A stretch of DNA of 64,000 bases from Congzhengia minquanensis (GCF_014384785.1 NZ_JACRSU010000002.1:248001-312000), one strand, 5' to 3'. Shown: positions 55,414 through 64,000, counted from the stretch's first letter. The notes: generated by a model from the letters alone, not told the origin. Program-made: numbers and translations.

Positions 55414-55853
55414 TTTACACAGGTGTCAGAATATCCGAACTGCTTGACCTTAAAAAAGAAAATGTTTATCTTGATGAACAGTATTTTGATGTTTTAGCCA
55501 GCAAAACAGAAAACGGCATAAGAAAAGTCCCCATTGCCGACAAGGTATTACCATTCTTTAAGGCTTGGTATAATGATACCTACAGCGAATACCTTTTACA
55601 TACTGAAAATGGGGAACAATTCAAATACCGCAATTACTATGATAGTTATTTCTTACCGCTTATGACAAATCTGGGACTTGAGCAAACTCCGCACTGCTGC
55701 CGACATACTTGTATATCAATGCTTGCGGAAGCCCACGTTTCCCAAACTACAATTAAAAAGATTGTAGGACATTCCGGTGCTATGACGCTCACCGAAAGAA
55801 TTTATACTCATTTGGACATTGAGGAGCTTGTAAATGCAATCAATAAAATTTAA
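55380..55853 (+). pseudogene. Catalytic half of a tyrosine integrase (N-terminus missing)
   Basis: Homology starts near 55419 (YTGVRISELLDL). The catalytic residues Arg, the HCCRH box (HxxR), VGHSG His and RIYTHL Tyr are all visible, but the N-terminal arm- and core-binding domains are gone. The frame before 55419 belongs to another fragment on the opposite strand. It is therefore a remnant, probably of the mobile element that brought the AT-rich block. Confidence 0.75.
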
Positions 55854-55863
55854 GATAAAAAAG

Positions 55864-55904
55864 AAAGAGATGTCTTTCTTTTGTGGAGAAAAACATCTCT
55901 TTTT
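55864..55904 (+). terminator. Terminator after the integrase remnant
   Basis: AAAGAGATGT (55864-55873) pairs with ACATCTCTTT (55893-55902); T-run follows. Confidence 0.7.
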
Positions 55905-56332
55905 AAACCCTTGTTAAATTGAGAATTTTGTTGTTTGTTTGTCGCTTGTGTGTTACTTGTTGCACACTTTTGACTGCAACTCTGTCCAACTGACAACTCC
56001 AAAAACCCCGTAAATAAAGGCTTTCGATAGTCGTGAAAAGTTCGCAGATTATCTCTTGGAGAACTTTTTATGCCGTAATACGCACGCTTCAAGCCATAAT
56101 TGTGTCATATGTGTGTCATATAATTAAAATCTTAAAGGCTTTTAGATACTATATAAGCTTCAATTAACGCATAAAAAGGGTGGCAACCAGTCTGAATGGA
56201 ATACCCGTCCGTTAAGGTATATGCTCCATCAGGCTGGTTGCCGGGGGATTATTATGAAAAATTATGTCCTACCTACAGATGTCTAATACCATTATAACCC
56301 AGCCGATTAAAAAAATCAAGGGATAAATTTTC
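55905..56332. other. Spacer with integration scar, structured hairpin and a 10-codon reading frame
   Basis: Contains an inverted, diverged relative of the 41-bp repeat (about 56000-56080), the sequence GTGTGTCAT repeated near 56105, the hairpin 56182-56242, and an ATG-started 10-codon frame (56254-56286, MKNYVLPTDV). It probably marks the border between element and prophage. Confidence 0.5.
56182..56242. ncRNA. Long structured hairpin (possible RNA or element end)
   Basis: GGCAACCAG (56182-56190) pairs with CTGGTTGCC (56234-56242). A further 9 bp follow with one bulged A, then ATACC/GGTAT closes a 10-nt loop, giving about 23 paired positions. No T-run follows, so it is not an ordinary terminator. 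Function is unknown. The strand is undecided because both transcripts would fold. Confidence 0.55.
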
Positions 56333-56734
56333 CTATTGCGGTTCTTCTTTGCTTTTTAACTGCTCCAAATACTGCGTCAAATTTCTGCACACCGGCACGT
56401 TCATTCTGCCGGCGTTCTCCAAAACGGAAATCCCCTCGTTTGCTATGTAGAAACCAATAACAATATCCCGTATGCCCGTAATTCCCGCAGCGTTTTCAAT
56501 CATTTGTGCCAAAACCACAATCAGCAAAATAACGACCTTTTTTATTATGCCGCGGAAACCCACTTCGCTGTTGAGCCGCTTTTCATAAAGCGCCGCTAAA
56601 ACTCCCGTGATATAGTCCACCGCAATGCACACCAGCAGCGCCGTAAACAGCATGTCCAGCCCTCCGAATAAATAGGATAATAAACCGGTTATCACACCGG
56701 CCACAAGCTTAATCCATGTAATGATATTGTCCAT
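56333..56734 (-). CDS. Phage holin, Phage_holin_4_1 (toxin secretion/phage lysis) family
   Basis: A 133-residue membrane protein with three to four helices. The family sequence is visible in LLVCIAVDYITGVLAALYEKRLNSEVGFRGIIKKVVILLIVVLAQMIE. Holins make holes in the membrane so that the endolysin can reach peptidoglycan. It directly follows the amidase gene, completing a lysis cassette at the 3' end of the prophage late operon. Confidence 0.92.
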   Translation of the reverse strand: MDNIITWIKLVAGVITGLLSYLFGGLDMLFTALLVCIAVDYITGVLAALYEKRLNSEVGFRGIIKKVVILLIVVLAQMIENAAGITGIRDIVIGFYIANEGISVLENAGRMNVPVCRNLTQYLEQLKSKEEPQ

Positions 56735-56745
56735 ATGTAAAACCC

Positions 56746-57525
56746 CTACTTTCCCGTAATATACCGCACAACGTTCCGCGCAATGATAGCCGCCTGCGCC
56801 CGCGTTACCGGCTTGTCCGGCTCAAAGTGGGTTTCGTCCACTCCGTTCATGATTCCCATTTCAAACACTTCCCGAATTTGCTTTTCTCCGTAGTGCCCGC
56901 TGATGTCTGTAAATTTACATTCTGCCATGCTTGTTTCCTCCTTTACTTTCTTTAAGCCTCCAATTTGTACCAATGCCTCAGTCAGCCCCTGCGCCGCTTT
57001 GTACGCAAACGATTCCGACAAAATCAACGGAACGTCACCGGGCGAATCCATAAATCCGCACTCAATCAGCACCGACGGCATATGCGTCTCCCGGCACACA
57101 TGCAAATTCTTCCGGGGCATTTCGTTTGCACGGTTCCCAAATTTCCCTGCCCGCTCCACAAAACAATCGTGTATTATCTTTTGATATTCCACTGTCTTTG
57201 CCGACGGCGAAGTATAAACATAAACCTCAGGCCCCCCGCCGTTTCTGCCGCCTAACCCTGCGTTGTGATGAACAGATAAATACAAATCCGCACCCCACCG
57301 GTTGGCCGCATCCGTCCGAGCTTTCAGCGCAACGTCTGTCGCTCCTGTCCTGTCGTCTGCCCGCAAAAGCTCATACCCGCTGTAATTTGCAAGCAGCCGT
57401 TCCATCTTATCGCAAATCCGGGCGTTTAACACCCATTCCCGGGTCTCGGCAGGGTCTAACGATTTTAAACACCGTTTCCCCGGCGTATTCCGTCCATGCC
57501 CCGCATCTAATACGATTTTAAACAT
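56746..57525 (-). CDS. Prophage N-acetylmuramoyl-L-alanine amidase with an SLH domain
   Basis: A 259-residue endolysin. The Amidase_3 domain covers residues ~1-190: LDAGHGRNTPG with the first zinc His, LYLSVHHNAG with the second, and the catalytic Glu in VLIECGFMDSP. The C-terminal ~60 residues form one SLH repeat (FTDISGHYGEKQIREVFEMGIMNGVDETHFEPDKPVTRAQAAII). SLH domains bind wall polymers, so the phage enzyme appears to use the same anchoring polymer as the host's SLH proteins, such as the M16 peptidase at 37908. No signal peptide is seen; export goes through the holin. Confidence 0.93.
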   Translation of the reverse strand: MFKIVLDAGHGRNTPGKRCLKSLDPAETREWVLNARICDKMERLLANYSGYELLRADDRTGATDVALKARTDAANRWGADLYLSVHHNAGLGGRNGGGPEVYVYTSPSAKTVEYQKIIHDCFVERAGKFGNRANEMPRKNLHVCRETHMPSVLIECGFMDSPGDVPLILSESFAYKAAQGLTEALVQIGGLKKVKEETSMAECKFTDISGHYGEKQIREVFEMGIMNGVDETHFEPDKPVTRAQAAIIARNVVRYITGK

Positions 57526-57540
57526 TTTATAAACCCTCCT

Positions 57541-58233
57541 TTATGCTAACGCAATTGTCCAGTTTGGTTTCGTGCCTATCAATACAGCCCATTCTGCGTC
57601 CGTAAACGCCGCCTCTTTCGCGGTCTGGCTAAATGTAATTGTTTGTCCCTCCGCCGTGTCTGACAATGCTTGAACAATACTCGTAATACTTTCTTTTTTT
57701 AGCACCACCGACCAGCTTAAATTTGTGCTTCGCCGAATAACGCCCTCAATGCGGATATGTTCCAGCTTTTTAGCATTTTCAAAACTCTTATCCGCAAACC
57801 CAGCCCAAGTCATATTTTCCGGCATAATTATTTTTTCGACGCTTACAAGGTTTTCTGCAAAGTTAAATATAAAATCGCCAGCTATAGCACTGGAACAATC
57901 TATCACGCCAATATATTTGACATTGGAATACCGGCACAAATATTGAAAATTTGTACACCTGGAAAAATCAACATTAACTCCTATTGTTTGCGGTCTGATG
58001 TCAACAATTTTTGAGTAGCTAAACATGCCCTGCTGTATAGTAGGTATTATATCATATTTAGGTTTAAACAAGTCTTGCGTCCACCCGACACCGGCAAACA
58101 CATAAGTATATTCTGTTCTATTTCCGTTATCCTGATAAGCGTCCCAAAATGTATCATATTCACTCTTTTTCCCTGCCTCAAACACCGCCTGCTCATTTTC
58201 TGCAATTTGTGTCAGCTTGTCTGCTATGCTCAT
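57541..58233 (-). CDS. Phage LRR_5-like tail-associated protein
   Basis: A 230-residue protein beginning MSIADKLTQIAENEQAVFEAGKKSEYDTFW, an N-terminal segment common to tail-module proteins of gut siphophages. It is followed by leucine-rich (LRR_5-type) strands such as LVSVEKIIMPENMTWAGFADKSFENAKKLEHIRIEG. The stop of the upstream fibre gene overlaps its start by four bases (ATGA). Possibly a surface-interaction protein or tail accessory; exact role unknown. Confidence 0.65.
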   Translation of the reverse strand: MSIADKLTQIAENEQAVFEAGKKSEYDTFWDAYQDNGNRTEYTYVFAGVGWTQDLFKPKYDIIPTIQQGMFSYSKIVDIRPQTIGVNVDFSRCTNFQYLCRYSNVKYIGVIDCSSAIAGDFIFNFAENLVSVEKIIMPENMTWAGFADKSFENAKKLEHIRIEGVIRRSTNLSWSVVLKKESITSIVQALSDTAEGQTITFSQTAKEAAFTDAEWAVLIGTKPNWTIALA

Positions 58234-60773
58234 TCGCCATCACCGCCTATTAATTCATTTTGAATCGCTATAATGCTGTCAAGCGCGGTTTCTATATCAC
58301 CTATTGCATTATCAACATATGTCTTGTCTGCATAATTAAGAGAATCTGTGTAATCTTCTGCAAATGTCACACCCATACACTCTGCCATTTTCTTTGCGAT
58401 TGCCAAACGACCAGTATTGTTCGGATGCGTGGTGTCGGTAGACGGGAAATAGATGGAAGTTGTCAATTCATTAAATCCAATATGGTATAAATCAATCCAG
58501 TTAAGTTGATAATTTGCCGCTACTTGTTTCCCTTTGTTGACATAAGTCAATAATGTTTCACTTATTGTATTTGTCCTTGTATTCGAATCGTTTGTAAAAT
58601 TCCCGTCTGCATCTTTCCAATAACGCCAACAGGGCGATAAAACTACAATCTTTAAATGCGGATATGCCGTCAATATCGTTTCGATTGAATACCGTAAAGC
58701 ACCCATATACGTTGTTGTGTCTAACGGGTTGCTGTCATTATCAAGCGTAATACTTCCGCTCCAATCATTTGTTCCGTGATTTATCGTTATTACATCAATA
58801 TCGTTAAAATCAAGTGTTTTAATGAATGCTAATCTTTCCTCTGCAAACGGCGGCACGTTTGTATGACTTAGCCCGTTTTCCTGTATCGCCCAATCATTGT
58901 TGGCGATAGAATACGCAAAACGGTACATACTCCAATTATCCCAACCTTCTTCATGTTGTGCCATTCTCGTACCGCCTAAAGCACAGTTATACACATTCGC
59001 TTTTGTAATGCTTTTGAAAAATTCACTTACTTCTGTGTTTTTCGTTCCAAAAATACTGTCGCCTAAGCATAGTATTTTTTTACCCATAAGAGGATGCGCT
59101 CCTGATGCAAATTCACCTACTAATTTGTTCATATCTTGATAGTATAATAATTCCATTCCGGAAGGAGGAACGGTAGTATTTGCGCTGATGAACAATTTTG
59201 CGCTCTCAGGCATTACAATATCTGTGATTTCAACACTTTCCCCCTCTGTAAGCGGCGCGTCTGTGTAAACTGTCTTTTCGGCGCTTATTCCGTAGGGCTC
59301 ATATTCCGTTAACACTTTTCCATACTCTATTCTCGGATAAATTGTTACATTATCCAATGTTTTGCCTGACCCAATCGTACATTGAAAACACAAGTATGTA
59401 TCATCCGCTAAAGTAAACACCGGTGAATCCTTACCTAAAGTTTGCGTTAAAATTGTTGCCGCGCCGTCCACATAAGTTATTATTTTGAACTGTATTTGAT
59501 TATAATGTTCATATGTCGTACTAAAGCTATAATCCCCTGCCGGAAATAAAATGGCGTCAGCCTGCTTAACCGCATTATAGTGTGAATTTGCTGTCGCTGT
59601 CCCGTTTGCAGTAATAGACCCGTCATCGTTAATGGTCCATGTTATACCATTAATGGTAGAGGAGGTATTTTGAATACTCTTTGTCGAGAATAGGTTCTTT
59701 CCACGTATTGTAATTGGGATTGCGTACTTTCCGGTATAATCCCCGCTTGCAACCAAGTCCCCAACGCCGTCACTTGCACCGTAAACCTTTAAAGATATAG
59801 GGCCTTCCCCTGCTAAGTGGTCGGTCACAATTAATGGATAGCCATATATTCCCCCATGCGGATTTGTCTTAATTTTATCCGCTTTTCCGCTTACTTCACC
59901 TGCTAAATCCGCAGACGCCACACCGCACCATTCTGTTCCGTTCCAGAAAATCATGCTCCCTGCCGAAAAATTCTCAATCTTTGCAGGAAAGCTTGTCCCG
60001 TCCCAATAACCCAAGTAAAACGTCACCGTGTCGTCTGCAGACGATAACCCAAGCAGTTCAATACTAAAATTTAAAGGGTAATTGCCTCCGGTATCGTAAG
60101 GCCAAATCTCTCCAACTTTACTGCGCGCGGCATTATATACGCACACCGCGTCAAGGCCGGAATTCGTACCAACACAAGCCGTATCCAGAATAAACCCCGT
60201 TTTAAGTCCGCAAATGTATATTCCGTCCCCTCCAAGAGGCAAACTGTCAATCACAAAGAAATCCGACGCTTTTCCTGAATATTTCGCACCGTTTGCAATA
60301 TCGCTTGACACATAACAATACGTTCCGGGCTTAGGGTTCGTCGGAAGTCCTTCCCAGCTTGAAACCGCTCCGCCCCAAATCGAAACAGAACTTATCTTTT
60401 CGTCAACCTCTGGCTTCGTGTAAATATCCGCTGAGTTTGCTTTTAACGCAAGCTTTGCGTCTGTTTCGTTTTTAGTGTATAAGACATTTTTATAATACAC
60501 GTCTGCCGCGTTGGCCTTTAAATCAAGGGCTGCCTGCGTTGCTGTGCTCACCGGTTTGTCCGCGTCTTTTGTGTTGTCCACATTTCCAAGACCAATCTGT
60601 GCCTTTGTCACACTATGTGGATTTGATGCGTTTTTAATGTGCGCATCAGATGCCGCGGCCTCTGCTTCAAGGGTTGCCATATCGTCTGCAATGTCGCCAA
60701 ACGCCAAATTAAAATCCTCGGCATGTATTGTGTTAACGCCGTCTTGTTTCTCCGCAAAATATCGTTCGTTCAT
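58230..60773 (-). CDS. Phage tail fibre/receptor-binding protein with SGNH hydrolase domain
   Basis: An 847-residue protein. The N-terminus has a phage fibre repeat (KAQIGLGNVDNTKDADKPVS followed by ATQAALDLKA and similar units). The middle is beta-rich with carbohydrate-binding-like segments. The C-terminal ~250 residues form an SGNH/GDSL esterase: block I KKILCLGDSIFGTK, block III VITINHGTNDW and the Asp/His pair in TDTTHPNNTG. SGNH domains in phage fibres often deacetylate surface glycans. The host polymer could be O-acetylated wall glycan; this is inference. Confidence 0.82.
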   Translation of the reverse strand: MNERYFAEKQDGVNTIHAEDFNLAFGDIADDMATLEAEAAASDAHIKNASNPHSVTKAQIGLGNVDNTKDADKPVSTATQAALDLKANAADVYYKNVLYTKNETDAKLALKANSADIYTKPEVDEKISSVSIWGGAVSSWEGLPTNPKPGTYCYVSSDIANGAKYSGKASDFFVIDSLPLGGDGIYICGLKTGFILDTACVGTNSGLDAVCVYNAARSKVGEIWPYDTGGNYPLNFSIELLGLSSADDTVTFYLGYWDGTSFPAKIENFSAGSMIFWNGTEWCGVASADLAGEVSGKADKIKTNPHGGIYGYPLIVTDHLAGEGPISLKVYGASDGVGDLVASGDYTGKYAIPITIRGKNLFSTKSIQNTSSTINGITWTINDDGSITANGTATANSHYNAVKQADAILFPAGDYSFSTTYEHYNQIQFKIITYVDGAATILTQTLGKDSPVFTLADDTYLCFQCTIGSGKTLDNVTIYPRIEYGKVLTEYEPYGISAEKTVYTDAPLTEGESVEITDIVMPESAKLFISANTTVPPSGMELLYYQDMNKLVGEFASGAHPLMGKKILCLGDSIFGTKNTEVSEFFKSITKANVYNCALGGTRMAQHEEGWDNWSMYRFAYSIANNDWAIQENGLSHTNVPPFAEERLAFIKTLDFNDIDVITINHGTNDWSGSITLDNDSNPLDTTTYMGALRYSIETILTAYPHLKIVVLSPCWRYWKDADGNFTNDSNTRTNTISETLLTYVNKGKQVAANYQLNWIDLYHIGFNELTTSIYFPSTDTTHPNNTGRLAIAKKMAECMGVTFAEDYTDSLNYADKTYVDNAIGDIETALDSIIAIQNELIGGDGE

Positions 60774-60785
60774 TTTTACCTCCTC

Positions 60786-62108
60786 CTAAATTATTTCACA
60801 GCTTTTTACAACTTTTGTGCTCCCGAATAGTTTATATGTTGCTTTCTGCACAAAACCGGTTTGTATCCCGTTATTAGGTGTTTCAATTGTTACTATGTCC
60901 CCAATGTTGATGGGGTTTTGGTGTTCAAACCCATATATTTTTTCTCCAAATTTGAAGGAGCCGTATGTAAGGTAATTCCTCCCATCTATAATTTTAGCAT
61001 CAATTTTAAGCCCAACGGTTAGGTTATCAAAAATTCTATCGAGCGCAGTTTGAGCATTTTCAGATGTCATTGTCCCGAGAGTGTTTAGTGATTTTTCATT
61101 AATTATGGGTAACGCCGAATCAACAGGATTTTGCTTTTCTAACACTCCTCCGTCTACTGACATATAAGGATAGGCAACAAAAGCAAGCCAGCCACCGTCT
61201 AAAGTTTTAGTTCCTTCAACAATTCCATCTGATAATTCTTCCACAACCTTTGCTTTCAAATAATGCGGATGTGTTTCAAAATCAGTAAATAAATCGTGTC
61301 TTCCCTCTTGTCCTGTAATGTTGCGTTCTGAATAATAATTTCCGACAATATACCTATTTTTAAATTCACACGGAACATCAAGATTGAATGTAACCCATTT
61401 CCCAAGATTTTCAGTTATAAAGTCATTATCGAATGATTTTGTTACCGAAATACTTTCTTCGCTTGAAACAAAATTTGAATATCCAATAGATAATTTCGTA
61501 ATTGTTTCTTTGTTTTCAACATTTATCCCCGCCATAATTCTATCGGTGCTAATGTTTTGTGACACATCACTACTAAGACGTTGTACCGTTACGCCGTCGC
61601 AGTTTGCGGTTGTTACATAAGCTCCAAACGAAAAGCAAATCTCTTGCAAAGCACTACGCACGGTCCCGGCGGCAACTTGACCCGACACTGTAAGTTGCTT
61701 CGTGTAATTGTCTATGTAATACGGTATATTTGTCCCACTGAACAAGTCTTCCATAACGGCTTCAAACGTTTGTTGATAATAAAACTTACCGTCGTATGTT
61801 AGGTAGTCCATCATGCCGATGTAATCTGTGGAGTTTACCATCCATCTGTATTGGCTTGTTTTCTTTGCTTCCGTGATAAAAGTCTTCTGGATAAGTGATG
61901 TATCGCTGTAAATATATAACGGTTTTGTTACAGCAAATTCAAAATTTTCATAATCTCTTACATCAAGTTCTAAATCCAGTGTGCTTGCAGGTAATTCTGT
62001 CGCAATTTTTCTTGTTTCCTGTATTACCGATGCAGTTAAAATTAGGTTATCAATTACAAATATGCCGGTTTCTTCATCACCGTACTTTACCGTTATATTT
62101 CCGTTCAT
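60786..62108 (-). CDS. Phage tail protein (tail spike/baseplate-hub type)
   Basis: A 440-residue protein located between the distal tail protein and the fibre, where siphophages encode the tail-associated hub (Tal-like) protein. Its N-terminal part (LELDVRDYENFEFAVTKPLYIY, RWMVNSTDYIGMMDYLTYD) resembles the hub fold. No peptidase motif is seen. Its start overlaps the previous gene by four bases. Called by position and general pattern; specific family not certain. Confidence 0.65.
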   Translation of the reverse strand: MNGNITVKYGDEETGIFVIDNLILTASVIQETRKIATELPASTLDLELDVRDYENFEFAVTKPLYIYSDTSLIQKTFITEAKKTSQYRWMVNSTDYIGMMDYLTYDGKFYYQQTFEAVMEDLFSGTNIPYYIDNYTKQLTVSGQVAAGTVRSALQEICFSFGAYVTTANCDGVTVQRLSSDVSQNISTDRIMAGINVENKETITKLSIGYSNFVSSEESISVTKSFDNDFITENLGKWVTFNLDVPCEFKNRYIVGNYYSERNITGQEGRHDLFTDFETHPHYLKAKVVEELSDGIVEGTKTLDGGWLAFVAYPYMSVDGGVLEKQNPVDSALPIINEKSLNTLGTMTSENAQTALDRIFDNLTVGLKIDAKIIDGRNYLTYGSFKFGEKIYGFEHQNPINIGDIVTIETPNNGIQTGFVQKATYKLFGSTKVVKSCEII

Positions 62109-62503
62109 GGCAATCTGTTCGCCTCCATTGGTATAAACGTCGCTTCAAAGCTTTTCCACTTGACAAGGCCTGTTTTTGTATTAATACTTGCCAGCTCCTG
62201 TGAACCGTTTGATACATATGCATTAAAGCTTATGGTGCTTTGATTATATACAAGCCTTACGGGTATCCCATAATCTCTGGGTGTAGACAAGTATTCCCAT
62301 AACGCATCATATACTTGCTCCTTTCCCGTCTTGCGGGCAAAGGTAATTTTGTAATTGTAAAATGTACCATATGGGTCAAGCGACATTGGCGCACCGGGTG
62401 AAGCTGTTCTGCCTGTGTTTTCAGAATACAAAATTTCAAAACTCCTACTTACGGAAATCGTAATATCGTCGTATTTTTTTCCGTTTATAACAATGTAGTC
62501 CAT
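62105..62503 (-). CDS. Phage distal tail (Dit-like) or baseplate protein
   Basis: A 132-residue beta-rich protein (MDYIVINGKKYDDITISVSRSFEIL...). It lies directly after the tape-measure gene and before the hub protein, the usual position of Dit. It is shorter than typical Dit proteins, so it may be a minimal form or a related small baseplate protein. Confidence 0.55.
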   Translation of the reverse strand: MDYIVINGKKYDDITISVSRSFEILYSENTGRTASPGAPMSLDPYGTFYNYKITFARKTGKEQVYDALWEYLSTPRDYGIPVRLVYNQSTISFNAYVSNGSQELASINTKTGLVKWKSFEATFIPMEANRLP

Positions 62504-62512
62504 AATGCCCTC

Positions 62513-64000
62513 CTATACGCTGAAAATACTTGCGCCAACTCGTTTTGATTCGCGGTTCATCTGGTCGAGTGCAACACGGCCAAACTCACGGCCATCAATC
62601 TGCAGGATAACGGTTTGGTTTCCGCCTCCATTTTCACCCATTGCCTCTGCAACAGCCTGTTTAATCGTGGATAATGGCGCCTCCACGTTAGTACCGCTCT
62701 TTTGGTCGCCTAAAACGGCAAGAAATTCTTTGTTTGGGGGGATGACAGCACCAGCCGCTAATGCCGGAACCGGAAGGCGAGGTAAACTTACCGATGGTAT
62801 TTGCGGTATATCAATACTTTCTAAGCCGGCAAAATCGGCAACTTTATTAATAAGTTTGATAATACCGTTTAACGGCTCTCGAACTCCTGCTGTTAAAAAA
62901 TTCAAAAACATCTCAAATATATTTATTGCTCCATTTAACATATTGGCAAAAAGCGCGCCCCACCATTCCGCTGTAAAATACTTTGCAATATGTTCATTCC
63001 AGAATGCCTTAATTTTTTCCCAAACCTCTTTTATTTTATCAACAAGAAAATCCCAGTTTAGAGCCGCTTCAGTAACCAACCCGACAGCGCCAGCCGCTAT
63101 TAAAGCTATGCCTAAAGGGAGGCCTACTCCTGTCATCACCAAAATAATACCTAAAATCAGCATGGCAGCACTCGCCGCAACTATTAATGCCTTGTTCTTA
63201 TCAAAAAACTCTGTTACCTTAGTTGATATAAATTCCCAATTCAGAGCTACTTCCGCCGCCAGTCCGACAGCACCAGCCACGATTAAGCCAATAGATAACG
63301 GAGTAACGATGCCACAGCAACATAGAACGATACCAAGAACTAGCAAAGCAACGCTGATTCCAACTATCAATGCGCTGTTTTCATTTAAAAAATTATTAAC
63401 CTTCTCTGTGATGAAATTCCAATTTAAAGCTACTTCCGCAGCTATACCTACTGCTCCCGCCACAATTAATCCAATGGACAATGGGCTAACAATTCCACAG
63501 CAACACAAAATTATGCCCAGCGCAAGCATAGCCAAGCTTATTCCAACAATCAGGGCAGCATTATCATTTAAAAAGTTTTGAACTTTTTCTACAATAAAAT
63601 TCCAGTTTAAAGCAACCTCGGCGGCTATACCAACGGCACCAGCTACTATTAATCCTACTGACAAGGCGTTAACGATACCGCAACAGCATAGAATTACACC
63701 AAGTGCAAGCATGGATAGGCTTACCCCAACAATTAGAGCAGCATTATTGTTAAAAAACTCCGATACCTTCTCTGTGATGAAATTCCAATTTAATGCCACC
63801 TCCGCTGCAAGACCGACTGCGCCAACTAAAATTAGACCTATAGACAATGGTGTAACATGTCCACAGCAACACATAATAATACCTATAACGAGCATGGCAA
63901 TGCTAACTCCAATAATTAAGGCCGCATTTTCCTTAAAAAAGTTTGAAATTGACTCGCCTATCGTTTCACCGTTATCTGAAGACGCTTCCGCAATTCCCCA
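62513..64000 (-). CDS. Phage tape measure protein, C-terminal part (5' end outside window)
   Basis: The frame is open to the right edge and gives at least ~495 residues. It contains four to five tandem 61-residue units of the form WNF[IL]xEKVxxFxN..ALIVG(V/I)S, LGIILCCCGIV and SIGLIVAGAVGIAAEVALN. The later units decay (e.g. VMTGVGLPLG...). Each unit is strongly hydrophobic with a CCCG motif. The non-repeat C-terminus contains KIKAFWNEHIAKYFTAEWWGALFANMLNG and VILQIDGREFGRVALDQMN, typical of tape-measure tails. It determines tail length and later forms part of the DNA passage. Confidence 0.88.
   Translation of the reverse strand, partial: WGIAEASSDNGETIGESISNFFKENAALIIGVSIAMLVIGIIMCCCGHVTPLSIGLILVGAVGLAAEVALNWNFITEKVSEFFNNNAALIVGVSLSMLALGVILCCCGIVNALSVGLIVAGAVGIAAEVALNWNFIVEKVQNFLNDNAALIVGISLAMLALGIILCCCGIVSPLSIGLIVAGAVGIAAEVALNWNFITEKVNNFLNENSALIVGISVALLVLGIVLCCCGIVTPLSIGLIVAGAVGLAAEVALNWEFISTKVTEFFDKNKALIVAASAAMLILGIILVMTGVGLPLGIALIAAGAVGLVTEAALNWDFLVDKIKEVWEKIKAFWNEHIAKYFTAEWWGALFANMLNGAINIFEMFLNFLTAGVREPLNGIIKLINKVADFAGLESIDIPQIPSVSLPRLPVPALAAGAVIPPNKEFLAVLGDQKSGTNVEAPLSTIKQAVAEAMGENGGGNQTVILQIDGREFGRVALDQMNRESKRVGASIFSV

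Noticed and set aside
56182-56242. Integron attC site.
   Set aside because: CAAC/GTTG in the stem is suggestive, but the R' and R'' consensus is absent and no cassette or IntI is present.
62505-63581. A 358-residue plus-strand reading frame over the tape-measure gene.
   Set aside because: It is antisense to the clearly recognisable tape-measure repeats; the repeats create an equally repetitive open frame on the other strand, with no ribosome site.

Overview
The window looks like a chromosomal segment of an anaerobic Clostridia-type Firmicute, probably a gut or fermentative member of the Oscillospiraceae and relatives. The signs are AGGAGG ribosome sites, a YlbF protein with a cysteine tail, BspA-like leucine-rich repeats, SLH (S-layer homology) domains, BceAB-like antimicrobial-peptide modules and a siphovirus-type prophage. 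No rRNA, tRNA or CRISPR array was recognised. The genus cannot be fixed from the sequence alone.

1-25 kb is mostly housekeeping and sugar metabolism: the end of a surface protein, L-fucose isomerase, a CPBP protease, an SSB-like protein, a ylbF-mutS pair preceded by miaB, an AEC permease and an HD hydrolase. A PrsW-type membrane protease overlaps a stand-alone Card1-like (DUF1887) CARF nuclease. A uronate cluster (kduD, a kduI fused to an extra N-terminal module, a divergent AraC regulator), malic enzyme, a Na+/solute symporter and ligA follow. 23.3-25.6 kb is the most unusual part. A lone tyrosine recombinase gene lies inside a 1.3-kb segment bounded by perfect 25-bp inverted repeats. It sits directly upstream of a two-gene glycosyltransferase/membrane-protein operon, and a good outward promoter in the segment would face that operon after inversion. 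I read it as a self-encoded phase-variation switch for a surface glycan.

25.6-45 kb is an envelope-stress and antimicrobial-peptide region. It has three OmpR-type two-component systems, two MacB/BceB-like ABC transporters and an ECF sigma/anti-sigma pair followed by a secreted SLH-anchored M16 metalloprotease. A lantibiotic-immunity-type ABC-2 transporter completes it. Matching 11-bp-spaced direct repeats in front of several of these units suggest shared control. 45-50.3 kb holds an aminotransferase, an EamA/LysR pair, and an HTH protein divergent from a Ser/Thr kinase. The C-terminal domain of the kinase is repeated in the next gene, a lipoprotein.

50.4-56.2 kb is visibly AT-rich accessory DNA. 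It contains a stand-alone MrcB-N/DUF3883 nuclease, a TetR-controlled three-gene membrane cassette between 41-bp direct repeats, a GNAT acetyltransferase, and scraps of a mobilisable element (Mob tail, relaxosome-type tail, integrase catalytic half, two 23-bp palindromes). 56.2-64 kb is the tail-to-lysis end of a prophage, all on the minus strand. In transcription order it has a tape measure with 61-residue repeats (cut by the window edge), tail proteins, an SGNH-hydrolase fibre, an LRR protein, an SLH-bearing amidase and a holin.
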